NCBI RefSeq assembly: GCF_000374165.1
Contig: NZ_KB893683.1
Span: 1-64,000 of the forward strand
Length of the DNA: 64,000 nucleotides
Direction: 5' to 3'
Source: Parafrankia elaeagni
GTDB lineage: Bacteria > Actinomycetota > Actinomycetes > Frankiales > Frankiaceae
The position numbers and the translations under genes are program-made. The notes below the pieces were generated by a model. It saw only the letters and a program-made list of their open reading frames with translations. It had not been told where the DNA came from and made no database searches. Below, one piece after another: positions 1-7,964 of the stretch; within the stretch, counting starts at the first letter, position 1, and every line of letters begins with the position of its first letter.

Positions 1-1
1 C

Positions 2-31
2 TGGACCGTACCCGCTTCGGTGGACGCCCGA
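2..31 (+). repeat. IS3 left terminal inverted repeat
   Basis: Pairs with 1263-1292. The inner 9 bp, GGACGCCCG, match perfectly and the outermost TGGA is also shared. Confidence 0.8.
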
Positions 32-63
32 CGTAGCTGCCCGATCCGTCGGGAGAGCTGGAC

Positions 64-381
64 ATGGGTGCGACACGCCGTAGATTTACCGAGGAGTACA
101 AAGAACAAGCGGTAGCTTTCGTCATCGACGGCGGCCGTCCGGTCGTCGAGGTCGCCCGGAACATCGGCGTCCACGAGATGACGTTGGGAAAATGGGTGAA
201 GAAAGCGAAGGAAGAGGCCGAGCCGTCGTCGCCGGACGCCCCCCTGGACGAGTCCGAACGCGCTGAACTCGTCCGCCTACGCGGCGAAGTCAAAGACGCG
301 AACTCCACCATCAACGAGCTGCAGATGCAGGTCGAGTTCGCAAAAAAAGTAGCGACCTGGTTCGCGAAGGGAAAGCAGTGA
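64..381 (+). CDS. IS3-family transposase OrfA
   Basis: A 105-residue protein with an N-terminal helix-turn-helix of the HTH_Tnp_1 type (about residues 5-50, containing VARNIGVHEMTLGKWV) followed by a predicted coiled coil or leucine zipper (about residues 65-95). OrfA proteins bind the IS ends and supply the N-terminal part of the OrfAB transposase. Its stop codon TGA (379-381) overlaps the GTG start of orfB (378). A run of seven A at 342-348 lies in the phase needed for a -1 shift into orfB, with no intervening stop. Confidence 0.92.
   Translation: MGATRRRFTEEYKEQAVAFVIDGGRPVVEVARNIGVHEMTLGKWVKKAKEEAEPSSPDAPLDESERAELVRLRGEVKDANSTINELQMQVEFAKKVATWFAKGKQ
342..348 (+). other. Probable -1 programmed frameshift site (A7)
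   Basis: In the orfA frame the sequence reads A AAA AAA G. Slipping back one base moves ribosomes from the orfA frame into the orfB frame, which stays open from 348 through the GTG at 378. That would yield a fused OrfAB transposase, as is established for IS3-family elements. No downstream stimulatory structure was checked. Confidence 0.65.
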
Positions 382-1262
382 AGTTCGCTGCCATCGCGGA
401 CTGGGCTGCCTCCGGTGAGTTCCCCGTCGCGTTCATGTGCGCCGAACTCGACGTGTCCCGCTCCGGCTACTACGCCTGGTCCCGGGCCGTGCCCAGCCAG
501 CGTTCCCTCGACGACACCACCTACACCACCCTGATCAGGAAGATCCACGCCGACGGACGCGGCAATCCCGGCGTCCGCCGGATCCGCGCCGGCCTGGCCG
601 CCGCCGGCCACCAGCTCTCCCACAAGCGGGTCTGGCGCCTCATGCAGGCCGCTGGCCTGCAAGGACGCCACCCCAAGGCCTGGAAACGCACCACCGTCGC
701 CGGCGACCAGCCCGTCCCCGCACCCGACCTGATCTCCCGCGACTTCACCGCCACCGCACCCGACACCCGCTGGTGCGGCGACATCACCTACGTCAGGACC
801 TGGGACGGCTGGGCCTACGTCGCCACCGTGATCGACCTCTACTCCCGCGCCGTCGTCGGCTGGGCCACCGCCGACCACATGAGAACCAGCCTCATCACCG
901 ACGCGCTCGACAACGCACTCACCCGACGCCAACCACCAGCAGGAGTGATCTTCCACAGCGACCGCGGAACCCAGTACACCTCGCAGGAATTCAACGCCTA
1001 CTGCAAGAAGAACGAGATCCGCCGATCGCTCGGACGCACGGGAATCTGCTACGACAACGCCGTCTCGGAATCCTTCTTCGCAACCTACAAGAAGGAACTC
1101 GTCCACACCCGCCCCTGGCCGTCACTCGCCGACCTGAAGAAAGAGACCGCGGACTGGATCGAAAACTACTTCAACACAACGCGACGCCATTCGACGCTGG
1201 AATACTTGACGCCCAAGGAATACGAGATAGGCTACAGGAACATCAGTCAACTGGCAGCCTAA
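378..1262 (+). CDS. IS3-family transposase OrfB (DDE integrase domain)
   Basis: A 294-residue protein: N-terminal HTH_21-like region (about residues 45-100) and an rve/DDE catalytic core (about 120-285). The catalytic residues are visible: D135 in GDITYV, D195 in HSDRGTQY and E231 in SESFF, with the D-35-E spacing typical of IS3. It cuts and joins the IS ends. The GTG start overlaps the orfA stop, so it may be made by translational coupling or, as the catalytic part of OrfAB, by -1 frameshifting. No internal stop or lost catalytic residue is seen, so the element may still be active. Confidence 0.93.
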   Translation: MKFAAIADWAASGEFPVAFMCAELDVSRSGYYAWSRAVPSQRSLDDTTYTTLIRKIHADGRGNPGVRRIRAGLAAAGHQLSHKRVWRLMQAAGLQGRHPKAWKRTTVAGDQPVPAPDLISRDFTATAPDTRWCGDITYVRTWDGWAYVATVIDLYSRAVVGWATADHMRTSLITDALDNALTRRQPPAGVIFHSDRGTQYTSQEFNAYCKKNEIRRSLGRTGICYDNAVSESFFATYKKELVHTRPWPSLADLKKETADWIENYFNTTRRHSTLEYLTPKEYEIGYRNISQLAA

Positions 1263-1292
1263 ACGGGCGTCCAAAAAAGCGGAAACACTCCA
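1263..1292 (-). repeat. IS3 right terminal inverted repeat
   Basis: Inverted partner of 2-31. It begins directly after the orfB stop codon, so the IS has almost no 3' non-coding DNA. Confidence 0.8.
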
Positions 1293-1317
1293 CCCCTGGA
1301 TGCCCGCAACCAGCTAA

Positions 1318-1791
1318 CCCAAGATCAAAGCGTTACCTGACCAGTTACCCCACGAGTTCCTGTGGAGAATGGACGACACTCTGTCGTTCGCGATTTCCTG
1401 CGGAGACAACGTCGGCCTGCTACTCGACTCCTGGCACTGGCATCACGCCGTCGCCGGGACGGCGGAAATACTGGCGGCCGGACGTCACATCCTGCTCGTC
1501 GACGTCGCGGACTCGGCACACCTTCACCCAGCAGACGTCCGCGACGACCAACGGCTTCTACCCGGCCACGGCGTGATTGATCTTCACGCCTTCTTCGGGG
1601 CGCTGAGGTCGGTCGACTACAGTGGCCCGGTCACTCCGGAGGTTTTCGGTTACCGGCATCCCGGCCCGCCCGTGGACGCGGCTCGAATCGCACTGAAGGC
1701 CACCCTGTCAGCAACACGACCCCCATCACACGACAAGATCGACGAAGACGGTGCACACAAGTCCCAGTCCGGGTCGCAGCCAGAGCCCTGA
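1318..1791 (+). pseudogene. 3' fragment of a sugar-phosphate isomerase/epimerase (TIM barrel)
   Basis: The open frame from 1318 contains motifs of the xylose-isomerase-like/AP-endonuclease-2 TIM barrel, including HEFLWRMDD, NVGLLLDSWHWHHA and DLHAFFGALRSVDYSGPVTPEV, which are metal- and substrate-site strands near the C-terminus of such enzymes. The N-terminal half is missing. An in-frame stop lies at 1315 and the IS3 right end is only about 25 bp upstream. The first ATG is at 1369, but the homology-like frame starts before it. I read it as a truncated relic, not a working gene. Confidence 0.6.
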
Positions 1792-1796
1792 GGGCG

Positions 1797-2146
1797 GTGC
1801 TGCCACTTGGTACGACCCTCTCGGCCGCCTCGGCTGCCGCAGCCCAGGATGAGCACATTTCTTTCAGAGAAGTACCCGACCAGTTGCATTTCACCGACCC
1901 AGGGGAGGCGATAAACTACACCTTAGATCTGGTGACAGGCGCGTTTCTGGTCGACGACCGAATCGGACCGGTCACCTGCCCGGCGACCACGTTGCCGGGC
2001 AGGCGGGACGATGAACTGCCCGGCCCAGTACACGACCACGCTGGCCGATGTGGCGACCGGCAGGATCAGCAACACCGCGATCGTCTTCGCGAACCAAACC
2101 ACCGGCCCGCCGGTGACCGCGACAGCCCCAGCCGAAGTGTTCTTCA
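1797..2146 (+). pseudogene. Frameshifted remnant of a DUF11/DUF7507-type surface-repeat protein
   Basis: One frame reads DDRIGPVTCPATTL and, after a shift near 1996-2002, the next frame reads MNCPAQYTTTLADVATG, then SNTAIVFANQTTGPPVT. Joined, these give the classic conserved repeat (C..YT.T.ADV..G...NTA.....TGPPVT) of large cell-surface proteins. One extra base near the shift would explain the break. Downstream the homology stops where the duplicated dihydrofolate-reductase-like segment begins, so this is a recombination leftover without function. Confidence 0.55.
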
Positions 2147-2148
2147 GC

Positions 2149-2405
2149 GGCGGCGGCGGTCTGATTACCGTCCGCCAAATGCCTGCGACCACGGCTAGGA
2201 AGAGGAATCCGTGCGACCGCTCCGATACTCGATCAGCGTCACCCTCGACGGCTGCTGCGACCACCGGGTAGGGATGACCCCGGACGACGAGTCGCATCGC
2301 TACTGGGCCGCCAGCCTGGAACGAGCCGATTCCCTTCTCTTCGGCCGGGTGACCTACGAGATGATGGAGGCGGCATGGCGGCATGGCGGCAACCGGCGAC
2401 GGGAA
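2149..2405 (+). repeat. Duplicated segment, copy A (truncated DHFR-like gene)
   Basis: Nearly the same sequence as 4755-5006, from the GGC-rich stretch ahead of the start codon to GACGGGAAC. Copy A differs by scattered substitutions and an 8-bp tandem duplication near 2378-2390. Confidence 0.85.
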
Positions 2406-2420
2406 CGAGGTCCCTCATGA
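2211..2420 (+). pseudogene. Truncated dihydrofolate-reductase-like (RibD C-terminal) gene copy
   Basis: The GTG-started frame matches the first 57 or so residues of the intact gene at 4820 almost perfectly (MRPLRYSI.VTLDGCCDHR, then ERADSLLFGRVTYEMMEAAW). An 8-bp tandem duplication (CATGGCGG) then shifts the frame and homology ends near 2405. The conserved C-terminal two thirds are absent. It is a partial duplication of the 4.8-kb locus or the residue of a recombination event. Confidence 0.8.
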
Positions 2421-2451
2421 CCAAGATGACGGCGCCCGTCCGGACGGCCGC

Positions 2452-2856
2452 ATGAGCGTCGTCGACCAGTGCCCATGCGGCTCCCGCCGGGAGTATGCGC
2501 AGTGCTGCGAGCCTTTCCATCTCGGGAACCCGGCACCGACCGCCGAGCTGCTCATGCGATCCCGCTACAGCGCCTTCGCCCGCGGCCTGGCGCCGTACCT
2601 GCTGCGCACCTGGCATCCCTCAACACGCCCCCGTCGCCTGGACCTGGACGCCGGGATGACCTGGCGCGCCCTGCAGATCGTCGACACCGTGAACGGCGGC
2701 CCCGGCGACGACACCGGTGTCGTGGAGTTCCGCGCGATCGCGCGCTCGGCGGACGGCGAGCGTCACGTGCAGCACGAACGCAGCACGTTCACGCGGATCG
2801 ACGGCTGCTGGCTCTATGTGGATGCCGGGACGGGACCGCTGGTCCGCGACCGGTGA
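2452..2856 (+). CDS. YchJ family protein (UPF0225) with SEC-C zinc motif
   Basis: A 134-residue protein. Residues 7-20 hold the SEC-C type zinc ligands (CPCGS, then CC), followed by the diagnostic YchJ motif AELLMRSRYSAFARG and a C-terminal NTF2-like fold ending in DGCWLYVDAGTG. The family's biochemical role is not established. The ATG at 2452 was chosen because homologues start just before the CPCG motif; a longer frame from 2383 runs into the duplicated repeat. No clear ribosome-binding site is seen. The gene sits among relics but looks intact. Confidence 0.82.
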   Translation: MSVVDQCPCGSRREYAQCCEPFHLGNPAPTAELLMRSRYSAFARGLAPYLLRTWHPSTRPRRLDLDAGMTWRALQIVDTVNGGPGDDTGVVEFRAIARSADGERHVQHERSTFTRIDGCWLYVDAGTGPLVRDR

Positions 2857-2858
2857 TA

Positions 2859-3085
2859 AGGCCACCCAGGTCAGGCACATCCTCGGATCGGCCGCCCATG
2901 CGGCACGAGCAGTCGAGCTCGATGCCGGCGACGACCGCAACGTCGGCGCTCAGTACATCGAGACGGCACGAGCTCTGGCGAGCCCCATCGTGGTGAGCGT
3001 CCTGACCCGCTACCCGAACGCCCCGAGTGGTGGCGGCCGTACGGGAGAGCTGTTGCGGAGCCTGGACGTATCGATGCGTCGGTGA
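2859..3085 (+). pseudogene. Probable 5'-truncated small helical protein fragment
   Basis: The frame directly after the YchJ stop reads like real protein (VRHILGSAAHAARAVELDAG, then LTRYPNAPSGGGRTGELL) but has no start codon near its beginning. The Ala-rich helical style resembles the neighbouring Imm-5-like protein on the other strand, so both may be parts of one former locus. I do not recognise the family with certainty. It could also be a shadow frame, but its residue pattern is unusually protein-like. Confidence 0.35.
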
Positions 3086-3235
3086 GTCCAGACCACCGCC
3101 TCGTCCACCAACGGTGGCCACGGACGCCCGTCGGCCCGACCTTCAACTCGACCGTCAGCACAGCCCTCCGCGGAACCTTCCGCGTCGTCTTCCGAGCCAC
3201 AGACCACGCGGACGGTCACCACTGGCGCGGCGGCG

Positions 3236-3751
3236 TCAACAGTCGAAGACCGACCAGCAGATCTCGTTGCGCAGCCGCTGGTCGTCCAGGACGAGTTCGC
3301 GAATCGCGTCCGGGAGCTGTTCTCGCTGCCAACAGCACTCGAGCCGTCCGGCGCTCCGCTCCCCGCCTGCGGGGGCCGCCGCACGCGCCGCCTTGATCGC
3401 GTAGGCCGCGGCACCCAGCTCGTGTGCGGCGACGTGTGCCACGACCGCGGCCTGGCCGGCGGCAAACGCCGCGTGACGAGCCGCTCCGCTGCGCACTCTC
3501 GCCGCAGCCATGGCATGGCCGCCCGCCGCGCGGGACTGCGACATTCTGATCTCGCCGCGAGCCCAGGCCCGAATCTGCTCGATCGCTTGACGAGGCCGGG
3601 AGTCCGAGGGCTGCGCGGACTCGAAGAGGTGCAGAACGTGCTCCGCGCACACGGCCGCCCACAGCGCGAGAAGCCGATGGTCGGAGTCCGTGAGCGTCCC
3701 ACCACGTCGGATGGTGATGAAGCGGGGGTCACGCTCCTTGGGCAGGATCAC
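3236..3751 (-). CDS. Putative immunity protein, Imm-5-like
   Basis: A 171-residue Ala-rich helical protein. It starts VILPKERDPRFITIRRGGTL, the usual opening of this actinobacterial family, has AEHVLHLFE and RQAIEQIRAWARGE in the first half and AAFAAGQAAVVAHVA in the second. Members are annotated as putative immunity proteins (Imm-5-like), with little experimental support. The GTG at 3751 was chosen because the family begins here; an upstream ATG at 3805 would add 18 unlike residues. No ribosome-binding site precedes the GTG, but TATGGT ends 6 bases before it, which fits a leaderless transcript. No partner toxin is visible nearby. Confidence 0.7.
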   Translation of the reverse strand: MILPKERDPRFITIRRGGTLTDSDHRLLALWAAVCAEHVLHLFESAQPSDSRPRQAIEQIRAWARGEIRMSQSRAAGGHAMAAARVRSGAARHAAFAAGQAAVVAHVAAHELGAAAYAIKAARAAAPAGGERSAGRLECCWQREQLPDAIRELVLDDQRLRNEICWSVFDC

Positions 3752-3763
3752 GGTTCGACCATA

Positions 3764-3769
3764 AGGCGA
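3764..3769 (-). promoter_or_regulatory. Possible -10 hexamer for a leaderless transcript
   Basis: On the minus strand approximately this position reads TATGGT (TAnnnT pattern), six bases before the GTG start at 3751. That spacing is typical of actinobacterial leaderless promoters. This is inference from spacing only and the coordinates are approximate to a few bases. Confidence 0.3.
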
Positions 3770-3973
3770 TGTTGGACCAGTCCTCACCGCCAGGTCGGAT
3801 CTCATGACGTTGCGCTCCGCAGCCGGCCAACCCGCACGGACCCCGGAAGGCAGGTCCGCCACAGCCACGCCCACCTCTGGGCCGTGGACGACGTCGAGGT
3901 GTGGATCAGAGAGCATCGCCCGCCCGCTTCCGATGGGCCAACGCCATCCAGATACAGACTGGAATCCTGGTCT

Positions 3974-4246
3974 ATGCAGACGCTGCCGCTGTCCGACGTG
4001 AAAGCCCGGCTGTCCGAGATCGCCGACGAGGTCGACCGGACGCACGAGCGCGTGCACATCACCCGCAACGGCCGCGACTTCGTCGTGCTCATGGCCGCCG
4101 AGCTTGCCCGCGGCGAGGTCGTGACGGCAGAGGAGATCGCCGAGGACGATCACGATCCGTACACCACGTCCCTGGACTCCACTGCCGCGCCAGCAACTCC
4201 GGGACACGCACCGGTGGAGGTACCAGGGCCCCGGACGAGCCGCTGA
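3974..4246 (+). CDS. Phd/YefM-type antitoxin with apparent internal deletion
   Basis: A 90-residue protein. Residues 1-36 match the DNA-binding N-terminus of Phd/YefM antitoxins (MQTLPLSDVKARLSEIADEV, then HITRNGRDFVVLMA). Homologues then have a 30-40 residue helical segment ending ELARGE.VTAEE. Here FVVLMAAE is joined directly to LARGEVVTAEEIAED, suggesting an in-frame deletion. The tail after that (from about residue 55) is unlike the family. No RelE/ParE toxin frame follows. It may still bind DNA but probably cannot neutralise a toxin. Confidence 0.55.
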   Translation: MQTLPLSDVKARLSEIADEVDRTHERVHITRNGRDFVVLMAAELARGEVVTAEEIAEDDHDPYTTSLDSTAAPATPGHAPVEVPGPRTSR

Positions 4247-4754
4247 GACCGCAGTAGGGCGCCGTTCGGATACCGGCTGGGGATGTTCCCGGGATGGGGG
4301 TTTGACCGGCCCGCCCCGGGGCAGTAATCGAAGTCGGGGTGCCGCCGGGCCCTCCCGGAGTCGGCAACTGTGTGGCTGACGGCGCCCCGCCTCGACCGCC
4401 GGCCTCGCTGCCCCACCCCGGGACCGGCGGCCCAGAGACGTTGCCCCCGGTGCCGCTGGCGTCACCTCGGCGCCGGGGGTGGCCCTCCGTCCGGGGCGGA
4501 AGCCGGCGATATCCGCACACCCGGGCGGGACCATCGGCCCGCCGGCCACCACCGGCGGGCCGTGGCCGTTCCGGGGGCCGTAGGCGAGACGCTCAGATCG
4601 ACGGAGGCGACCGATCCTGAGCAGGCCGGGGCGAGGGGACGCTCACTTGCTGCCCTCGACCGGCACACACGGGACGGAGCGCCGGTCCATCGGTAGCACG
4701 GGTGCGCGATTCTCGCGCCCTCCCAGCAGGTCCGCACGGGAACCGATGAGAAAT
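4247..4754. other. Non-coding stretch with one strong hairpin
   Basis: No convincing gene is seen. A perfect 11-bp inverted repeat (CGGCCCGCCGG at 4535-4545 and its complement at 4552-4562, 6-base loop) could act as a terminator for the antitoxin gene, though no T-run follows. Confidence 0.4.
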
Positions 4755-4819
4755 GGCGGCGGCGGCGGTCTGACTACCGTCCGCCAGGTACCTGCGACCG
4801 CAGCGAGGAAGAGCAACCT

Positions 4820-5389
<570 letters not shown>

Positions 5390-5512
5390 AGGTCGGCTGC
5401 CCCTGGGCACGCGGGCCTGGCGACTCCGCCGCAAAGCCGAGGTCGTTGACCGAAGCGGCACCGGATGCCCCGGCGTGGACCCGACCGACGTACGCCAGTC
5501 TCTTCAGGCGGC

Positions 5513-5651
5513 CGAACGATCGGCGCGGTAGGCGTCGATGACCACGGCGAACTGGCCGTTCATTTCACGTTATCGCTGTGCTCAGCTGCGAAGATGCTGA
5601 TCCGGCGCGAACGAAAGTGCGCCAGTTTACCGTGGTGCAGTCGATCTTCCC
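5513..5651 (+). repeat. att-like repeat, copy 1
   Basis: Contains the 35-bp core (5528-5562; 33 of 35 match the tadE copy at 11730) and, downstream, flank shared with copies 2 and 3, including the motif GTTTACCG at 5625-5632 between arms GCGCCA and TGGTGC. It marks the left border of the PIN-toxin block. Confidence 0.8.
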
Positions 5652-5820
5652 TCGGTGCTGTCTCTGAGCCGGATGGCAGGGGTCGACTATCAGGGCGGTC
5701 GCGTCGAGTTCGCCATCGTCGCCCCGTCGGCGCAAGGCCCGCCGCCGCGGGGCCGGCCGGGCCCTCCGCCCGTCGTCACCGATCCGCAGGTCAAGCACGC
5801 GGGCACCAGCACCGACACGG
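5652..5820. other. Stretch without a recognisable gene
   Basis: Between att-like copy 1 and the 3' end of the PIN gene. Short open frames exist on both strands, but none has a recognisable motif. Confidence 0.3.
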
Positions 5821-6376
5821 CTACAGAGCGCGAAACGCCGATATCGATTCCACGAGTCCGCTACGTTCGAGTTGCCGCAGGACGTCGTCGACGGACTCCG
5901 GCGGCTTCGTGCGGGAGCCCGCGATCTGTTGGATCGCTGCCACCACCGCCTGTCCTCTGATGCTCAGCTGGTCCAGCACGAAGGCATCGGGCGACTGCGC
6001 CTCCACGGGCCCACGGTTCCAGATCGGCAGCCGGAAAATCCTTCAGGTTCCGGGTGACGATAACCTGCGCGCCAGCCTTGACCGCGGCAGCCAGCACGTG
6101 CCGGTCATCAGGGTCGGGAAGCTTCAGTCCGTCGATCAGCGGCTCATAGCCGGACACCAGGACATCCCGAACGGATGCGTTCATGAGGCCGCGGAGGCGG
6201 TCACGCTTCTCAACCGAGATCTCCGGCCTGTTTCGCCTGATCGCGGTGAGCATCTCGTCGAGGATCTCATTGGTCCACTTCGCCTGGATCAGGCCTGACT
6301 GCGCGATCCGGATCAGCAGATCGCGCAACGTGTTCGGGTAGAGCACGTTGGCGTCATAGACCACCGTGAAGGCCAT
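5821..6376 (-). pseudogene. PIN-domain toxin (PIN_3 family), frameshifted
   Basis: Residues 1-120 form a PIN nuclease: VVYDANVLYPNTLRDLL carries the first catalytic Asp (D8), then ILDEMLTAIRRNRP, then KLPDPDDRHVLAAA with the central acidic residues, then VIVTRNLKDFP. The original frame goes astray after DLEPW. In the next frame the expected C-terminus continues from EAQSPDAFVLDQL to LVESISAF, ending at 5821. One extra base in the GC run near 6004-6018 would explain the break. PIN toxins cleave RNA and pair with an upstream antitoxin, of which only a tail remains here. The nuclease part could still be made with a foreign tail. Confidence 0.8.
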
Positions 6377-6379
6377 CGG

Positions 6380-6430
6380 TCAGTACAGCCCCAGTTCCTG
6401 GGTCAGCCGCAACAAACGCAATATCCGCAA
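6380..6430 (-). pseudogene. C-terminal remnant of the PIN antitoxin
   Basis: Directly upstream of the PIN gene a short frame ends LRLTQELGLY and stops 3 bases before the toxin ATG. As I recall, antitoxins paired with PIN_3 toxins end in a similar sequence (LT..SQELGLYD). The rest of the antitoxin, including its DNA-binding domain, cannot be found upstream. Confidence 0.35.
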
Positions 6431-6612
6431 GACCTGTGCCCGGACAGACACGCGCCGCACCTGCGGCCTGGACGGCCGACGCCAGCGCCGGCGAGGCTCT
6501 CACCAGACCCCACCTCCGCGAGGTCGCACCTATGCCGGTGACCCCGCCGGTTCGAGCGCTATGCCACGGTACCGCAGGCCATCAAAGCGGCACCGCCACT
6601 GGTCAGACACCT

Positions 6613-6751
6613 GACCGGTCGGCGCGGTAAGCATCGACGACCACGGTGAACTGGCCGTTCATTTGACGTTCTCCGCTGTGCTGAGCTGCGAAGAGACTGG
6701 TCGGGCGTGAGCGGAAGTGCGCCAGTTTACCGTGGCGCAGTCGATCTTCCC
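6613..6751 (+). repeat. att-like repeat, copy 2
   Basis: Core at 6627-6661 (31 of 35 match the tadE copy). Second motif GTTTACCG at 6725-6732 between perfectly complementary arms GCGCCA and TGGCGC. It separates the PIN block from the HigBA block. Confidence 0.8.
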
Positions 6752-7057
6752 ATCGCCACGTAATCGATCTTCTACCCGCAGGCTGTCCCGCGACAGGACG
6801 AAGACGAGAAAAGCGGCACCGCCCGGCCCTCGACCCGAGCTCGCGACCGTACGCCCGGCACCCCGTCGCGACCGACGATCACTACCCGTGATCGTCGCGA
6901 CAGCCGCCGGGGACCGCCCTCGGGGCAGCGCGCATGTCGACGGGGCGAGCGATCCTGGACGCTCCGCTCCACCTCCGAGCGGAGCCAGTCCCCAGGTGGA
7001 GGGGGGAGAGCTGGGGCTAGTGATCTACCTCGCCGTCCTGGGATCAGTGAGCTCCTA
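6752..7057. other. Stretch without a recognisable gene
   Basis: About 300 bp between att-like copy 2 and the HigBA operator. No convincing coding frame or RNA gene was recognised. Confidence 0.3.
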
Positions 7058-7075
7058 CTTAACTTCTGGGTTAAG
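7058..7075 (+). promoter_or_regulatory. Palindromic operator upstream of HigBA-type pair
   Basis: A perfect inverted repeat, CTTAAC and GTTAAG around a 6-base spacer, 8 bases upstream of the toxin GTG. The position and symmetry fit the autoregulatory operator bound by the HTH antitoxin of HigBA systems. The AT-rich halves probably overlap the promoter. Confidence 0.6.
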
Positions 7076-7083
7076 CTGTTGCA

Positions 7084-7461
7084 GTGTCGCGCTGGGAAGT
7101 GCTCTTGGTCGACGATGTCGCCGCATGGTTCGTTGACCTGACCAAGAACGACCCCCGCTCGGCCGACCTCGTTGAAGACGCGATCGATCGGCTTGCGGCT
7201 ACAGGCCCGACGCTCGGTCGGCCGCTGGTGGACCGGATCAAGGGTTCGCGCCACCACAACATGAAGGAGCTGCGGCCGGCTTCGACGGGCCGGAGCGAGA
7301 TCCGGATCCTGTTCGCGTTCGACCCGGTCCGCCGGGCGGTGCTGGTGGTAGCCGGGGACAAATCCGGCGACTGGCAGCGTTGGTACGAGACAGCCATACC
7401 CCAGGCCGACGAACGCTATGACCTCCATCTGGCCGAACTCGACGGGAGGGAATACCGGTGA
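7084..7461 (+). CDS. higB: RelE/HigB-type toxin (phage Gp49-like)
   Basis: A 125-residue protein of the RelE/ParE superfamily, HigB/Gp49-like branch: SRWEVLLVDDVAAWFVDL, DAIDRLAATGPTLGRPLVD, MKELRP, EIRILFAFDP and GDKSGDWQRWYETAIPQAD are typical. These toxins are mRNA endonucleases acting on ribosomes. The toxin comes first and its stop overlaps the antitoxin GTG by 4 bases, the usual HigBA order. The GTG start at 7084 follows a palindromic operator. No damaging mutation is visible. The pair sits between att-like copies 2 and 3, so it may stabilise the element by addiction. Confidence 0.88.
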   Translation: MSRWEVLLVDDVAAWFVDLTKNDPRSADLVEDAIDRLAATGPTLGRPLVDRIKGSRHHNMKELRPASTGRSEIRILFAFDPVRRAVLVVAGDKSGDWQRWYETAIPQADERYDLHLAELDGREYR

Positions 7462-7796
7462 CAGCACTGAGATGGGAAGACGTCAAGCGCCAAGCCGAGC
7501 AGGCACGGACCGCCGCGGGCCACCCGCTCCGCAGCGACGCCGACCGCGAGGCAGGGCAGCGCCGCCTCGACGACGAGATCCACGCCTACCGGCTGGCCGA
7601 GGTGCGGCGCAGCCGTACCCTGACCCAACGTGAAGTCGCCGCGACGATGGGCGTCTCCGGCCCCCGCGTCTCGGATGTGGAACGGGGCAAGCTCGACGTG
7701 GTCTCCGTGTCAGTTCTGCGCGCCTACGTCGAGGCCCTCGGCGGGAAACTGAAGGTCACCGCCGAGTTCGACGACTCGAGCTACACCGTCGCCTGA
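7458..7796 (+). CDS. higA: HigA-type antitoxin, XRE-family HTH
   Basis: A 112-residue protein with an XRE/Cro helix-turn-helix at about residues 50-100 (RRSRTLTQREVAATMGVSG, then VSDVERGKLD) and a short strand at the C-terminus (KLKVTAEFDD). It should bind and neutralise the upstream toxin and repress the operon through the operator at 7058. The GTG start overlaps the toxin stop codon. A strong intrinsic terminator follows 17 bases after the stop, so this is a two-gene transcription unit. Confidence 0.88.
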   Translation: MTALRWEDVKRQAEQARTAAGHPLRSDADREAGQRRLDDEIHAYRLAEVRRSRTLTQREVAATMGVSGPRVSDVERGKLDVVSVSVLRAYVEALGGKLKVTAEFDDSSYTVA

Positions 7797-7813
7797 CTGC
7801 CACCCGCCCGACG

Positions 7814-7850
7814 GGGCCCTGCCGCCAGCCGGCCACGGCAGGGCCCGTTT
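7814..7850 (+). terminator. Intrinsic terminator of the HigBA operon
   Basis: A perfect 11-bp stem (GGGCCCTGCCG and its complement) with an 11-base loop, followed by GTTTGTT. Confidence 0.8.
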
Positions 7851-7964
7851 GTTGGCAGCACCAATCATGATCATAATCCACAAGAAGCCCGCTGGACGGC
7901 GCAAAACCGCTTGATCCCGCTTAACACCGTGAACGCCAGGAATCACTGGCACTACTGGGTCTCT

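Larger units (their letters stand above)
2..1292 (+). mobile_element. Complete IS3-family insertion sequence
   Basis: Two overlapping reading frames (orfA and orfB) lie between imperfect terminal inverted repeats of about 30 bp at 2-31 and 1263-1292, matching at 22 of 30 positions. The outer ends begin TGG and end CCA, as in many IS3 elements. The element appears intact: orfB keeps its DDE triad and orfA has a frameshift signal. The base before the left end is the first base of the window, so the target duplication cannot be checked; the right flank begins ccc. The right side abuts a truncated gene, so the insertion probably disrupted it. Confidence 0.9.

Noticed and set aside
437..1576. A 379-codon frame through IS3 orfB and beyond
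   Set aside because: Arg/Pro/His-rich translation typical of an off-frame read of the transposase.
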